Assembly: GCF_003609835.1 (NCBI RefSeq)
Contig: NZ_AP017898.1
Span: 3,038,001-3,102,000, forward strand
Direction: 5' to 3'
DNA: 64,000 nucleotides
Origin: Sphingopyxis sp. FD7
GTDB taxonomy: Bacteria > Pseudomonadota > Alphaproteobacteria > Sphingomonadales > Sphingomonadaceae
Shown: positions 1 to 8,095 of the stretch, in pieces
How positions within the stretch are numbered: position 1 is the first letter of the stretch
Layout: every line of letters begins with the position of its first letter
Notes under the pieces: model-generated
Told to the model about the DNA's origin: nothing
Database searches by the model: none
What the model saw: only the letters and a program-made list of their open reading frames with translations
Position numbers and translations under genes: made by a program

Positions 1-65
1 GTCGGACGGCTGCGCTATCCGGGGCGTTAGGGACCGGGCGATAAAGGGCTGGCGCCGCGCAGCCG

Positions 66-88
66 TTATTGATAATCGCTCGCAAATG
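66..88 (+). promoter_or_regulatory. Fur-like box and -10 element touching the feoA start codon
   Basis: The 20 bases directly before the feoA ATG contain GATAAT (71-76), a good -10 hexamer, inside an AT-rich stretch (TTATTGATAATCGCTCGCAA) that resembles an alphaproteobacterial Fur/Irr-type iron box. No Shine-Dalgarno sequence lies between it and the ATG at 86. A -10 here would start transcription at or next to the A of the ATG, which suggests a leaderless mRNA with Fur blocking RNA polymerase directly. The -35 is not recognisable. This is inferred from sequence only. Confidence 0.4.
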
Positions 89-331
89 ACTGCTTTGCTC
101 GACAGGACGCCGCTCGGCGTGATGGTGCGGATCGCGCGCATCGACTGGACCGCCATGTCCGACGACGAAGGGCGCCGCCTGCGCGAGTTCGGCCTGATGG
201 AAGGGTGCGAGGTCACCCCGCTCCACCGCGGCAGCATTTTTTCGCGCGACCCGCTCGCGCTCACCGTCGGGCGCATGAAGGTCATCATCCGCGCGCGGCA
301 GGCCGCGGCCATCGAAGTCGAACCCGCATGA
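86..331 (+). CDS. feoA: Ferrous iron transport protein A (FeoA)
   Basis: An 81-residue SH3-like cytoplasmic protein of normal FeoA size. Residues 12-80 show the family pattern: an R-I-x-R-I strand, a leader of the form RLREFGLMEGCEVT, and a final strand ending VIIRARQAAAIEV. In the family FeoA is an accessory factor of the FeoB Fe(II) permease. Its stop overlaps the FeoB start (ATGA at 328-331), so the two are translationally coupled. The ATG at 86 is chosen because the protein begins as in homologues. It has no Shine-Dalgarno sequence and is probably leaderless. Confidence 0.93.
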   Translation: MTALLDRTPLGVMVRIARIDWTAMSDDEGRRLREFGLMEGCEVTPLHRGSIFSRDPLALTVGRMKVIIRARQAAAIEVEPA

Positions 332-2187
332 CCGCCGCCATCCCCTCGATCGCGCTCGTCGGCAACCCCAACGCGGGGAAATCGAGCCTGTTCAACGCGC
401 TGACCGGGGCGCGGCAGAAGATCGCCAATTATCCGGGCGTCACCGTCGAGCGGAAGGCGGGCCACGCAAGCTTCGCCGACGGCCGCCCGCTGTCGCTGAT
501 CGACCTGCCCGGCACCTATAGCCTCACCCCCGCGAGCCTCGACGAGGCGGTGACGCGCGACGTGATCCTTGGGCGGCAGGCGGGCGAGGCGCGCCCCGAC
601 GCGCTGATCATCGTGCTCGACGCCGCGAACCTCGACAATCATCTCTGCTTCGCGCTCGAACTGCTCGCGCTGAACCTGCCGACGGTCATCGCGCTCAACA
701 TGGTCGACCTCGCGACGCGCGACGGGCTGATGCTCGACGCCGAGCGGCTCTCGCGCGATCTCGGCGTGCCTGTCGTGCCGACCGTCGCGGTGCGGCGGCG
801 CGGTCTGGCCGAATTGCTCGAGGCGGTCGATGGCGCGATCCGCGCGCATCAACCGCGTGATACGGTCGCCGGACCGCTGAACGACAGTTCGCTCCACCAG
901 CGCGCGCGCGCGATCGCACGCGCCGCGATCGTCAGCGAAACGCCGGTGCGCCGCTGGACGCAGCGCGTCGACAATATCGTGCTGCACCCCCTGTTGGGCA
1001 TGATCATCCTGCTCGCGCTGATGTTCGTGATGTTCCAGGCGGTCTATGCCTGGGCCGCGCCGCCCGCCGACGCGCTCGAAGGTCTTGTCGGGACGATGCA
1101 GACATGGATGGTCGATCATATCCCGCAGAACTTCCTGCGCGACCTCGTCGTCGAAGGGCTGCTCGCGGGGGTCGGCGCGGTCGTCGTTTTCCTGCCGCAG
1201 ATCCTGATCCTCTTCCTCTTCATCCTGCTGCTCGAGGCGTCGGGCTATATGACGCGCGCCGCCTTTCTGATGGACGGGCTGATGGGCAAGGTCGGGCTGT
1301 CGGGGCGCGGTTTCATCCCGCTCCTTTCCAGCTTCGCCTGCGCCGTCCCCGGCATCATGGCGACGCGCGCGATCCCCGACGAGAAGGACCGGCTGACGAC
1401 GATCCTGATCGCCCCCCTGATGACCTGTTCGGCGCGGCTTCCCGTCTATGCGCTGATCATCGCCGCTTTCATCCCGAATAGCGGGGTCGGCGGCACCGGC
1501 ATCGGCTTGCAGGGGCTGGTGCTGTTCGGCCTCTATATCGCCGGGATCGTCGGTGCGCTCATCGTCGCCTTGGTGCTGCGCCGCACGGTGGCGCGGGGCA
1601 CGGGCGCGGGCTTCATGATGGAAATGCCGCGCTATCAGATGCCGCGATTGCGCGACATCGCGCTCGGCCTGTGGCAGCGCGCGTGGATCTTTCTGCGCCG
1701 CGCGGGCACGATCATCGCCCTGACCACCATCGTCTTGTGGCTGCTCCTCACCTTCCCCAAGGCGCCCGAGGGGCAGAGCCAGGTCGAATATAGCGTCGCC
1801 GGCCGCATCGCGAGCGGGCTGGAGGTCGCGGTCGCGCCGATCGGCTTCAACCACGATATCGCGCTCGCATTGATCCCCGCGATGGCGGCGCGCGAGGTCG
1901 CGGTGTCGGCGATGGCGACCGCCAATGCGATCGACGCGGGCGACGACGAGGAAGCGATGGCGGCGACGCTCGGCGAACGATTGCAGGGCAAGTGGAGCCT
2001 CGCCACCGCGCTCGCCTTCCTCGCCTGGTTCGTATTTGCGCCGCAGTGCATTTCGACGATTGCGATCACGCGCCGCGAAACCAACGGGTGGAAGTGGCCG
2101 CTGTTCATGGTTGGATATTTGTTCGCGCTCGCCTATGCCGCTGCCGGAATCACATACTGGACAGCCGTTGCCTTTGGACTAGGCTGA
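328..2187 (+). CDS. feoB: Ferrous iron transport protein B (FeoB), GTPase-permease
   Basis: A 619-residue inner-membrane Fe(II) transporter. The N-terminal G domain shows the P-loop GNPNAGKSS (residues about 12-20), the G3 motif DLPGTYS and the G4 motif NMVD. The C-terminal half has many membrane helices with two Gate-type segments. The length is somewhat short for FeoB (often 700 or more) but the usual domains are present. The start at 328 overlaps the feoA stop. A longer in-frame reading from 205 is rejected because it would run through feoA. No FeoC gene follows. Expression is probably repressed by iron through the site upstream of feoA. Confidence 0.96.
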   Translation: MTAAIPSIALVGNPNAGKSSLFNALTGARQKIANYPGVTVERKAGHASFADGRPLSLIDLPGTYSLTPASLDEAVTRDVILGRQAGEARPDALIIVLDAANLDNHLCFALELLALNLPTVIALNMVDLATRDGLMLDAERLSRDLGVPVVPTVAVRRRGLAELLEAVDGAIRAHQPRDTVAGPLNDSSLHQRARAIARAAIVSETPVRRWTQRVDNIVLHPLLGMIILLALMFVMFQAVYAWAAPPADALEGLVGTMQTWMVDHIPQNFLRDLVVEGLLAGVGAVVVFLPQILILFLFILLLEASGYMTRAAFLMDGLMGKVGLSGRGFIPLLSSFACAVPGIMATRAIPDEKDRLTTILIAPLMTCSARLPVYALIIAAFIPNSGVGGTGIGLQGLVLFGLYIAGIVGALIVALVLRRTVARGTGAGFMMEMPRYQMPRLRDIALGLWQRAWIFLRRAGTIIALTTIVLWLLLTFPKAPEGQSQVEYSVAGRIASGLEVAVAPIGFNHDIALALIPAMAAREVAVSAMATANAIDAGDDEEAMAATLGERLQGKWSLATALAFLAWFVFAPQCISTIAITRRETNGWKWPLFMVGYLFALAYAAAGITYWTAVAFGLG

Positions 2188-2220
2188 TCCTCCCAACTTA
2201 TTAGCGGAGCGGAGCGGCGG

Positions 2221-2757
2221 ATGGCTGGCAGCGTCAACAAGGTAATTCTCATCGGCAACCTCGGCGCCGACCCCGAAATCAAGTCGTTCCAGAATGGCGG
2301 CAAGATCGCCAATATCCGCATCGCGACGAGCGAGACGTGGAAGGACCGGATGACCGGCGAGCGCAAGGAGCGCACCGAATGGCATAATGTCGTCATCAAC
2401 GGCGAAGGACTGGTCGGCGTCGTCGAACGCTATCTCAAAAAAGGCAGCAAGGTTTATGTCGAGGGCAGCCTGCGCACCCGCAAGTGGCAGGACCGCGACG
2501 GCAACGACCGCTATACGACCGAGGTGGTGATCGCCGGCATGGGCGGCAATCTGACGATGCTCGACGGCGCGCCGGGCGGCGGCTCGCGCGGCGGCGGCGA
2601 CAGCTGGAACCAGGGCGGCGGGTCGTCGGGCGGCTGGGACCAGGGCGGCGGCGCCGGTGGCGGGTCGGGCGGCGGCTGGAACCAGGGCGGCGGCGGATCG
2701 TCGGGCGGCGGACGCGCGCCGTTCGACGACGATCTGGATGACGACGTCCCGTTCTGA
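2221..2757 (+). CDS. ssb: Single-stranded DNA-binding protein
   Basis: A 178-residue SSB. Residues 1-110 form the OB fold, with the typical start [19 protein letters not shown] and the [18 protein letters not shown] segment. A glycine-rich linker (about 115-165) follows, in which [12 protein letters not shown] units recur. The protein ends in the acidic tip [10 protein letters not shown], which recruits replication and repair proteins. It coats ssDNA during replication, recombination and repair. The next gene, mmcB, starts 11 bases downstream and is probably cotranscribed, which puts two DNA-maintenance genes together. Confidence 0.97.
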   Translation: MAGSVNKVILIGNLGADPEIKSFQNGGKIANIRIATSETWKDRMTGERKERTEWHNVVINGEGLVGVVERYLKKGSKVYVEGSLRTRKWQDRDGNDRYTTEVVIAGMGGNLTMLDGAPGGGSRGGGDSWNQGGGSSGGWDQGGGAGGGSGGGWNQGGGGSSGGGRAPFDDDLDDDVPF

Positions 2758-2768
2758 GGCTTTGAGCG

Positions 2769-3239
2769 ATGGTGAGCGACCTGTTGACCGCCGCCGATGT
2801 GGCGCGCGGCGTGTGCCGCCTGTTCGCGCAGCAGGGGCTGGTCGCGATTCCCGAGGTCACGCTGCCCAACGGACGGCGCACCGACCTGACCGCGATCGAC
2901 GCCAGGGGGCAGATCACGATCGTCGAGATCAAGGTCAGCCGCGCCGACCTTATCGGCGACGGCAAATGGCCGGACTATTGCGACTGGTGCGACCGCTTTT
3001 ACTGGGCGCTCGCGGCGGGACTCGACCCCGCGATTCTCGACACGCCCGATTACCGCCCCGAAAGCTCCGGCCTGATCGTCGCCGACCGTTATGGCGCCGC
3101 GGTCGTGCGCGAAGCGGCGAGCCGCAACCTTGCGCCGGCGCGCCGCAAGGCCGAACTGCTGCGGATCGGGCGCCTCGCGATGCGCCGCGCGATGATCGCC
3201 GCCGATCCCGAGCTGGCGGCGGGGTGGAGCGAAGGCTGA
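2769..3239 (+). CDS. mmcB: MmcB-type DNA repair protein, PD-(D/E)XK fold
   Basis: A 156-residue cytoplasmic protein. The nuclease-like core is visible: D39 in the RRTDLTAID strand, then E53-x-K55 in the strand ITIVEIKVS, the usual PD-(D/E)XK arrangement. The conserved PDYCDWCDRFYWAL block follows at about residue 68. This matches the alphaproteobacterial MmcB family, known in Caulobacter for mitomycin C damage tolerance within the SOS response. I see no SOS box in the 11 bases before it, so it may be driven from the ssb promoter. The exact substrate is unknown. Confidence 0.85.
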   Translation: MVSDLLTAADVARGVCRLFAQQGLVAIPEVTLPNGRRTDLTAIDARGQITIVEIKVSRADLIGDGKWPDYCDWCDRFYWALAAGLDPAILDTPDYRPESSGLIVADRYGAAVVREAASRNLAPARRKAELLRIGRLAMRRAMIAADPELAAGWSEG

Positions 3240-3261
3240 ATCGCTGGCGTGGGTGCAGGAA

Positions 3262-3325
3262 AATTATCTCACGCAAAGGCGCGAAGGCGCGAAGAAAAAT
3301 AATCTCACACAAAGACACAAAGATG
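3262..3325. repeat. Two tandem copies of an AAAGGCG-type intergenic repeat
   Basis: Copy 1 starts near 3262 (AATTATCTCACGCAAAGG, then GCGCGAAGGCGCGAAG). Copy 2 starts near 3297 (AATAATCTCACACAAAG, then ACACAAAGATGG). Within each copy a short unit of about 8-9 bases repeats. It lies between convergent mmcB and ribE and codes for nothing visible. Confidence 0.6.
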
Positions 3326-3364
3326 GCGTGACGTTGTGCGGCCGTCGCCTGTTGCCGCGGCCGA

Positions 3365-3979
3365 TCATCCCCGCGCCTGCATCCGCGCCAGATAGCGCGC
3401 GAGGATGTCGATCTCCAGATTGACCGGCCGCCCCGCGGCGACCTCGTCCAGCGTCGTCATCGCCTGCGTATGCGGGATGATGTTGAGCGTGAAATGCGCG
3501 CTGCCATCGGGCTGGTCCGTCACTTCGTTAACGGTCAGCGACACGCCGTCGAGCGTGATCGATCCCTTGGGCGCGATATGCGGCGCGAGCGCGGCGGGCG
3601 CCTCGACCGTCAGCTTCACGCTGTCGCCCACGCGTTCGGCGGCGACGATCCGGCCCACCGCGTCGACATGGCCGGTGACGATATGCCCGCCCAGCTCGTC
3701 GCCGACCTTGAGCGCGCGTTCCAGGTTCAACCGGCGGCCCGCGTCCCACATGCCCGGCGCGGTGCGCGCCAGCGTTTCGGCACTGGCGTCGATTGCGAAC
3801 CAGTTGCCGTCACCGTCGCGCCCCTTGTCGACGACGGTCAGGCACGCGCCCGAACAGGCGATCGAGGCGCCCAGGTCGATCGTCGCCGTGTCATAGGCGG
3901 TTCCGATGACCAGCCGCGTATCGCCGCGATCCTCATGGGCCAGGATGGTGCCGATATCGGTGATAATGCCGGTGAACAT
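3365..3979 (-). CDS. ribE: Riboflavin synthase, alpha subunit type
   Basis: A 204-residue enzyme that dismutates two 6,7-dimethyl-8-ribityllumazines to riboflavin. It has the two homologous barrels of the family: the first starts MFTGIITDIGTI with CSGACLTVVD, the second carries SITLDGVSLTVNEV. The length is normal. The start at 3979 gives the canonical MFTGI beginning; a longer reading to 4051 would overlap ribD and is rejected. It lies 7 bases after ribD, so the two form one transcript. No FMN riboswitch is seen. Confidence 0.96.
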   Translation of the reverse strand: MFTGIITDIGTILAHEDRGDTRLVIGTAYDTATIDLGASIACSGACLTVVDKGRDGDGNWFAIDASAETLARTAPGMWDAGRRLNLERALKVGDELGGHIVTGHVDAVGRIVAAERVGDSVKLTVEAPAALAPHIAPKGSITLDGVSLTVNEVTDQPDGSAHFTLNIIPHTQAMTTLDEVAAGRPVNLEIDILARYLARMQARG

Positions 3980-3986
3980 GCGTCGC

Positions 3987-4982
3987 TTATCCTTCTCTGA
4001 CGCGCTCGTAGACGTCGAGGCGGTCGCTGCCAAGCATCCGGCTGTCGGCAAGGCGCCAGCGGCCGTGCGCGGCGGCGAGATCAGAAAGCCCGATGTCGCC
4101 GAGCGCCGGTTTGCCGTCGCCGATCAGGATCGGCGCGCGGTAAAGGAGCAGCCGGTCGACGCGGTCGGCGGCGAGGAATGCCGATGCCGCGCCCGCGCCG
4201 CCTTCGACGAGCAGCGAATCGACGCCCTCGATGGCGTCGGGCGTAGCCACGGCCGTCCATCCCTCGGGCGCCGCGCCGCGGGTGAGCACATATTTTTCCG
4301 GGCTGCGATCCTCCAGCCCCGGCAGCCGCACGTCGAGCCGCGGCGCGTCGGTATCGAGCGTCGCGCGCCCGACGAGGATCGCCTCGTGGCTCGCGCGCTC
4401 CAGATGTCCGTGCGCGCGCGCGCGGTCGCCCGTGATCCAGCGGCTCGACCCGTCGGCGCGGGCGATGCAGCCGTCGAGCGAGGTCGCGAGCTTGAGCGTT
4501 ACATAGGGACGCCCGGCGGTCAGCCGCGTCCACCAGGGCGCCATCGCGGCGCGCGCCTCGGCGGGCAGGACACCCACCTCCACCTCCAGCCCCGCGGCCC
4601 GCAACCGCGCAATTCCCTTGCCGTCGGTGCGCGGATCGGGGTCCTGCGCCGCGATGACGACGCGCGCGACACCCGCTTCGATCAGTAAATCGCTGCACGC
4701 GGGTCCGCGCGCGCTGGCATGGGCGCATGGTTCGAGCGTGACATAGGCGGTCGCGCCGCGCGCAGCACTGCCCGCCGCCGCGATGGCCATCGCTTCGCCG
4801 TGCGGGCGGCCGCCCGGTTGAGTCCAGCCGCGCGAGATCAACCGCCCCCCCGCCTCCGCGGGGGCAGGCTGGACGATCAGGCAGCCGACATTGGGGTTGG
4901 GCGCCGAGGCCGGTCGTCCGCGCCGCGACAGCGCGACGGCGGCCGCCATCCAGTCGGAATCGCCAGGCGCGCAGGGGGTCAC
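3987..4982 (-). CDS. ribD: Bifunctional pyrimidine deaminase/reductase RibD
   Basis: A 331-residue enzyme for two consecutive riboflavin steps. The N-terminal zinc deaminase domain has the HGEAMAI motif and the zinc-ligand stretch TLEPCAH followed by a second Cys (about residues 60-95). The C-terminal reductase domain (from about 155) begins RPYVTLKLATSLDG. The GTG at 4982 follows the upstream stop by one base, so translation is coupled. The deaminase precursor motif APNPNVGCLIV is intact. Operon order is hypothetical membrane protein, ribD, ribE. Confidence 0.95.
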   Translation of the reverse strand: MTPCAPGDSDWMAAAVALSRRGRPASAPNPNVGCLIVQPAPAEAGGRLISRGWTQPGGRPHGEAMAIAAAGSAARGATAYVTLEPCAHASARGPACSDLLIEAGVARVVIAAQDPDPRTDGKGIARLRAAGLEVEVGVLPAEARAAMAPWWTRLTAGRPYVTLKLATSLDGCIARADGSSRWITGDRARAHGHLERASHEAILVGRATLDTDAPRLDVRLPGLEDRSPEKYVLTRGAAPEGWTAVATPDAIEGVDSLLVEGGAGAASAFLAADRVDRLLLYRAPILIGDGKPALGDIGLSDLAAAHGRWRLADSRMLGSDRLDVYERVREG

Positions 4983-4983
4983 G

Positions 4984-5448
4984 TCAGTCGGCGGCCTCGG
5001 GCTGCGGCCCGCGCGCCGCGCGCTCGGCCAGCGTCGAGCGCGGCGGCGGCGCAGGCCTTTGCCTGACCGCCTCGGCGGTTTCCTCGCCCAGCGTTTCGCG
5101 CGTTATCCTGTCGGCCTCGGTCGAATCATATTCGATGCCCAGGCTGTCGGCGAAGCGCTGATATTCGGCGCGCTTTTTCGCGTTGCGCAACGTTTCTTCC
5201 CTGGCGCGCGCGATCCAGTCGGCGCGGATCTCCTCGGCGCTGCGGTCGGCTTTCCAATTCTCGAAATAGATGATCTGCGCCTTGGGCTTGTCGACGGGGA
5301 TCAGATATTGTTCGACCCCATTGAACACCACCCAGGTGAGCGCCAGCGCAACGCCCCAGATCGCCCAGCGGTGCGGGCGCGGCTCGCGGATATAGGCCCA
5401 GAAATCGGACAGCCCGCCGCCGACATCGACTTTGCCAAACATCTTCAT
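4984..5448 (-). CDS. Hypothetical single-span membrane protein upstream of ribD
   Basis: A 154-residue protein of unknown function. One membrane helix lies at about residues 28-46 (WAIWGVALALTWVVFNGV), followed by a charged C-terminal region rich in Arg, Glu and Ala that probably forms a helix, ending in a Pro/Arg-rich tail. It probably sits N-in/C-out in the inner membrane. It is coupled to ribD (stop at 4984, GTG at 4982), but a riboflavin role cannot be read from it. Either ATG, 5448 or 5442, could be the start; neither has a clear Shine-Dalgarno sequence. Confidence 0.7.
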   Translation of the reverse strand: MKMFGKVDVGGGLSDFWAYIREPRPHRWAIWGVALALTWVVFNGVEQYLIPVDKPKAQIIYFENWKADRSAEEIRADWIARAREETLRNAKKRAEYQRFADSLGIEYDSTEADRITRETLGEETAEAVRQRPAPPPRSTLAERAARGPQPEAAD

Positions 5449-5562
5449 GGCCGCAATTTAGGCGAAGTCGCGACGATTGGCGAGAGGGTCCACATTGGCG
5501 CGCCGCGATCCTCGCCGCGCCAGCGATTGCAAAAAATGCAAACACGGATGCTGATTTCGCAG

Positions 5563-5590
5563 TTGCAACATTCATTGTGCAGTGCAATAT
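5563..5590 (+). promoter_or_regulatory. Candidate promoter of a small RNA
   Basis: TTGCAA (5563-5568) and CAATAT (5585-5590) are separated by 16 bases, a plausible sigma70 pair. The -10 side overlaps the dyad-like TTGTGCAGTGCAA (5575-5587). TGCAA is repeated several times between 5526 and 5587, which could be a regulator site; alphaproteobacterial PhaR sites are similarly TGCA-rich, but this is only a resemblance. Confidence 0.35.
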
Positions 5591-5596
5591 CACCCT

Positions 5597-5657
5597 TGCC
5601 TTTTAGGCATCCTCTCCCAAAACTTTCACGGGCCGCCCTTGGGCGGCCCTTTTTTTT
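5597..5657 (+). ncRNA. Candidate intergenic small RNA, about 60 nt
   Basis: A short transcript could run from the promoter at 5563-5590 to the strong terminator at 5630-5657. It would contain a small hairpin (TGCC TTTTA GGCA, about 5597-5609), then an unpaired pyrimidine stretch CCTCTCCC (5611-5618) complementary to Shine-Dalgarno sequences, then the terminator stem. That layout is typical of alphaproteobacterial trans-acting sRNAs. No plus-strand gene lies upstream that would need this terminator. There is no coding potential worth naming. Confidence 0.42.
5630..5657 (+). terminator. Strong intrinsic terminator
   Basis: A perfect stem GGGCCGCC (5630-5637) with loop CTTG and GGCGGCCC (5642-5649) is followed by eight T residues (5650-5657) on the plus strand. 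The nearest plus-strand gene upstream is mmcB, more than 2 kb away, so it most likely ends a short RNA. Confidence 0.82.
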
Positions 5658-5728
5658 GCGCTTTTCCGGCAGAAAAGCCGACTTTTTCAGTCGAGAAATC
5701 GAATCCGGTTCGAATCGCCTGTCGCGAA

Positions 5729-6190
5729 TCAGTCCTGTACGGGCGTACGCGCTTCGAATCGCCGCACCTCGGCAATGAAGCTACCGGGCAGCGGTGTCGG
5801 CTGGCCGCTGTCGCTGTCGATATGCGCATAGCTGATCTCGATGTCGGTAAGCCGTTCGGAATCACGGAAAATCCCGCAATGCAGCGTGAAACTCGCGCGG
5901 CCGAACGCGCTGATTCGCGCCGCGATCGTGATCAGTTCGTCGAGTCGTGCAGGGGCATGATAGTCGATTTCACAGTGCGTTTCGCGAATGTCTGTGCCAT
6001 ATTGGTTAAAATACGGCCCCGGTTGCCCTTCTCCCAGCGCGCGGAAATACTCGGTGACGCCGATGTCGGCGTAAACGAGATAATTGGCGTTGAAGACGAT
6101 ATTCTGTCCGTCGATCTCGTTGAAGCGCACGCGCACGCGCTCCTGCACGCGGAAATCGGTGAGCGGCACCGTGCTGCGATGATCGGTCAT
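5729..6190 (-). CDS. Acyl-CoA thioesterase, 4HBT hot-dog family
   Basis: A 153-residue hot-dog protein. The sequence FNEIDGQNIVFNANYLVYADIG (residues 23-44) matches the 4-hydroxybenzoyl-CoA thioesterase/YbgC pattern, in which an acidic residue near the start of the long helix is catalytic (here D27 or a neighbour). It probably hydrolyses a short- or medium-chain acyl-CoA in the cytoplasm; the substrate is not predictable. The start at 6190 gives a standard family N-terminus; longer in-frame readings run through the aminopeptidase gene. It follows pepP by 8 bases and is probably in its operon. Confidence 0.85.
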   Translation of the reverse strand: MTDHRSTVPLTDFRVQERVRVRFNEIDGQNIVFNANYLVYADIGVTEYFRALGEGQPGPYFNQYGTDIRETHCEIDYHAPARLDELITIAARISAFGRASFTLHCGIFRDSERLTDIEISYAHIDSDSGQPTPLPGSFIAEVRRFEARTPVQD

Positions 6191-6198
6191 CGGGGGGC

Positions 6199-8025
6199 TC
6201 AGGCGGCGAGCGCGGCGGGGGTGCGGTCGAGCGGCGCGCAGGCGACGGCGAGCCAGTCGCGCGTCGCCTCGTCCATCCCCGGCGCCAGCTTCTCGAACAC
6301 CTTCGCATGATAGGCGTCGAGCCAGTCGGCCTCGGCGGACGAGAGCAGCGCCGTGTCGACCAGATCTCTCGCGATCGGCGCAAAGGTGATCGTCTCGAAC
6401 CCCAGCATCTCCTCTTCGGCGCCGTCGATGTTCTGCGGCACGACGACGACCAGATTTTCGATGCGGATGCCGAAATGCCCCGCCTTGTAATAGCCGGGCT
6501 CGTTCGACAGGATCATGCCCGCGTGCAGCGGCTCCTCGGTCCCCGCCTGCCCGCCCGCCGGCTTGGCGATGCGCTGCGGTCCTTCGTGGACCGCCAGATA
6601 GGCGCCGACGCCGTGCCCCGTGCCATGCGCATAATCGACCCCGTCGGCCCACAGATATTGGCGCGCGAGGATGTCGAGCTGGCTGCCGCGCGTGCCCTTC
6701 GGAAAGCGCGCGGTGGCGAGCGCGATATGGCCTTTCAGCACCTGCGTGAAGCGGCGGCGCATTTCGGCGGTCGGCGTGCCGATCGCGATCGTGCGCGTGA
6801 TGTCGGTCGTGCCGTCGGCATATTGGCCGCCCGAATCGACGAGGTAGAGCGTGCCCGTCTCGATTGCCCGGTTGGTGGTTTCGTCGACCTTGTAATGCGG
6901 TAGCGCGCCATTCGGCCCCGCGGCCGAGATGGTGTCGAACGACAGATCCCTGAGCCCGCCGTTCTCCTCGCGAAACGCACGCAGCTTCGCCGCCGCGCCC
7001 AGCTCGTCGAGTCCGCCCTGCGGTGCGACCTCCTCCATCCATTTGAGGAAGCGCGCCACGGCCCGGCCGTCGCGGACATGCGCGGCGCGCGTGCCGTCCA
7101 GCTCGACCTCATTCTTGATGGCCTTGGGCAGCACCGCCGGATCGCGGTGCCGTTCGATCTGCGCGCCCGCGCGTTCGAGCGCGGTGAAGATGGCGGCGAC
7201 CGCGCGATCGGGATCGACGGCAACCCTCCTGCCGGCGAGCCCCGCCAGCGCGCCTTCAAAGGCGCCACGATCGTGAATCCGCACGCTGTTGCCCAGATGC
7301 GCGCGCACCGCGTCGCTGACCTTTTCGGGCGCGATGAACATGTCGGCGGTGGCGTCGGCGTGGAGCAACGCAAAGGCGAGGCCGACCGGCGTGTGGCTGA
7401 CGTCCTCTCCGCGGATATTGAAGGTCCAGGCGATCGAATCGAGCGCGGTCATCACCGTCGTATCGAGGCCTCTGGCTTTCAGCCAGTCGGCGATCACGTC
7501 GCGTTTTTCGACCGCACTCTGCCCGGCGAGCGCCGTATCATAAACGCTGACCGGCGCATCGCTCGGCGCGGGCTGGTCGTCCCAGGCGGCGTCGATCGGG
7601 TTGGCATCGACCGCAACCAGGTGCGCGCCCTTCTCCGCCAGCGCCTTTTCCAGCCCGCGGACCCAGTCGATGCCGTGGAGCCAGGGGTCGTAACCCACCT
7701 TCTGTCCGGCGCCGACGTTCGCGCCGAGCCATTCGGCGACGCTTGACTGCGGCACGCTGACATAATCGAACAGCGAGCCGTCGACCTGGCCCCGCACCTG
7801 CACCGTATAGCGTCCGTCGACGAACACCGCCGCCTTTTCGGGCAGCACCGCCGCGGCGCCGGCCGACCCGCCAAAGCCCGTCAGCCACGCCATGCGCTGC
7901 GCATAGGCGCCGACATATTCGCTCATATGCTCGTCGCTGATCGGCACGATGAAGCCGTCGAGGCCGCGCGCTTTCAGTTCGGCGCGGACGCGGGCGAGGC
8001 GCTCGATGTGGACGGGGCTGGACAT
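6199..8025 (-). CDS. pepP: Xaa-Pro aminopeptidase (M24B, large form)
   Basis: A 608-residue metallopeptidase removing an N-terminal residue before proline. The layout is that of the large aminopeptidase P form: two N-terminal creatinase-like domains (about 1-310), then the pita-bread catalytic domain. Metal ligands are visible: two Asp in LVDSGGQYADGTTDITRT, His in GTGHGVGAYL, Glu in LSNEPGYY and Glu in IRIENL. There is no signal peptide, so it is cytoplasmic. The start at 8025 gives MSSPVHIERLARVR, the usual beginning. It diverges from the S9 peptidase gene with about 70 bases between. Confidence 0.95.
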   Translation of the reverse strand: MSSPVHIERLARVRAELKARGLDGFIVPISDEHMSEYVGAYAQRMAWLTGFGGSAGAAAVLPEKAAVFVDGRYTVQVRGQVDGSLFDYVSVPQSSVAEWLGANVGAGQKVGYDPWLHGIDWVRGLEKALAEKGAHLVAVDANPIDAAWDDQPAPSDAPVSVYDTALAGQSAVEKRDVIADWLKARGLDTTVMTALDSIAWTFNIRGEDVSHTPVGLAFALLHADATADMFIAPEKVSDAVRAHLGNSVRIHDRGAFEGALAGLAGRRVAVDPDRAVAAIFTALERAGAQIERHRDPAVLPKAIKNEVELDGTRAAHVRDGRAVARFLKWMEEVAPQGGLDELGAAAKLRAFREENGGLRDLSFDTISAAGPNGALPHYKVDETTNRAIETGTLYLVDSGGQYADGTTDITRTIAIGTPTAEMRRRFTQVLKGHIALATARFPKGTRGSQLDILARQYLWADGVDYAHGTGHGVGAYLAVHEGPQRIAKPAGGQAGTEEPLHAGMILSNEPGYYKAGHFGIRIENLVVVVPQNIDGAEEEMLGFETITFAPIARDLVDTALLSSAEADWLDAYHAKVFEKLAPGMDEATRDWLAVACAPLDRTPAALAA

Positions 8026-8095
8026 GGTTGCTTCCTTGTTCCTACATCGCAGCCGTTCCGGCCCATGCGGCCGATGCTGCGGGGGGGGTCTTCTG

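Noticed and set aside
3262-3325. CRISPR array
   Set aside because: Only two diverged adjacent units without spacers, and no cas genes in the window.
5449-5728. FMN riboswitch for the rib genes
   Set aside because: The rib genes run leftward from 5448. The region upstream of 5448 lacks the conserved FMN-aptamer core; the structures seen there read better as a plus-strand sRNA.
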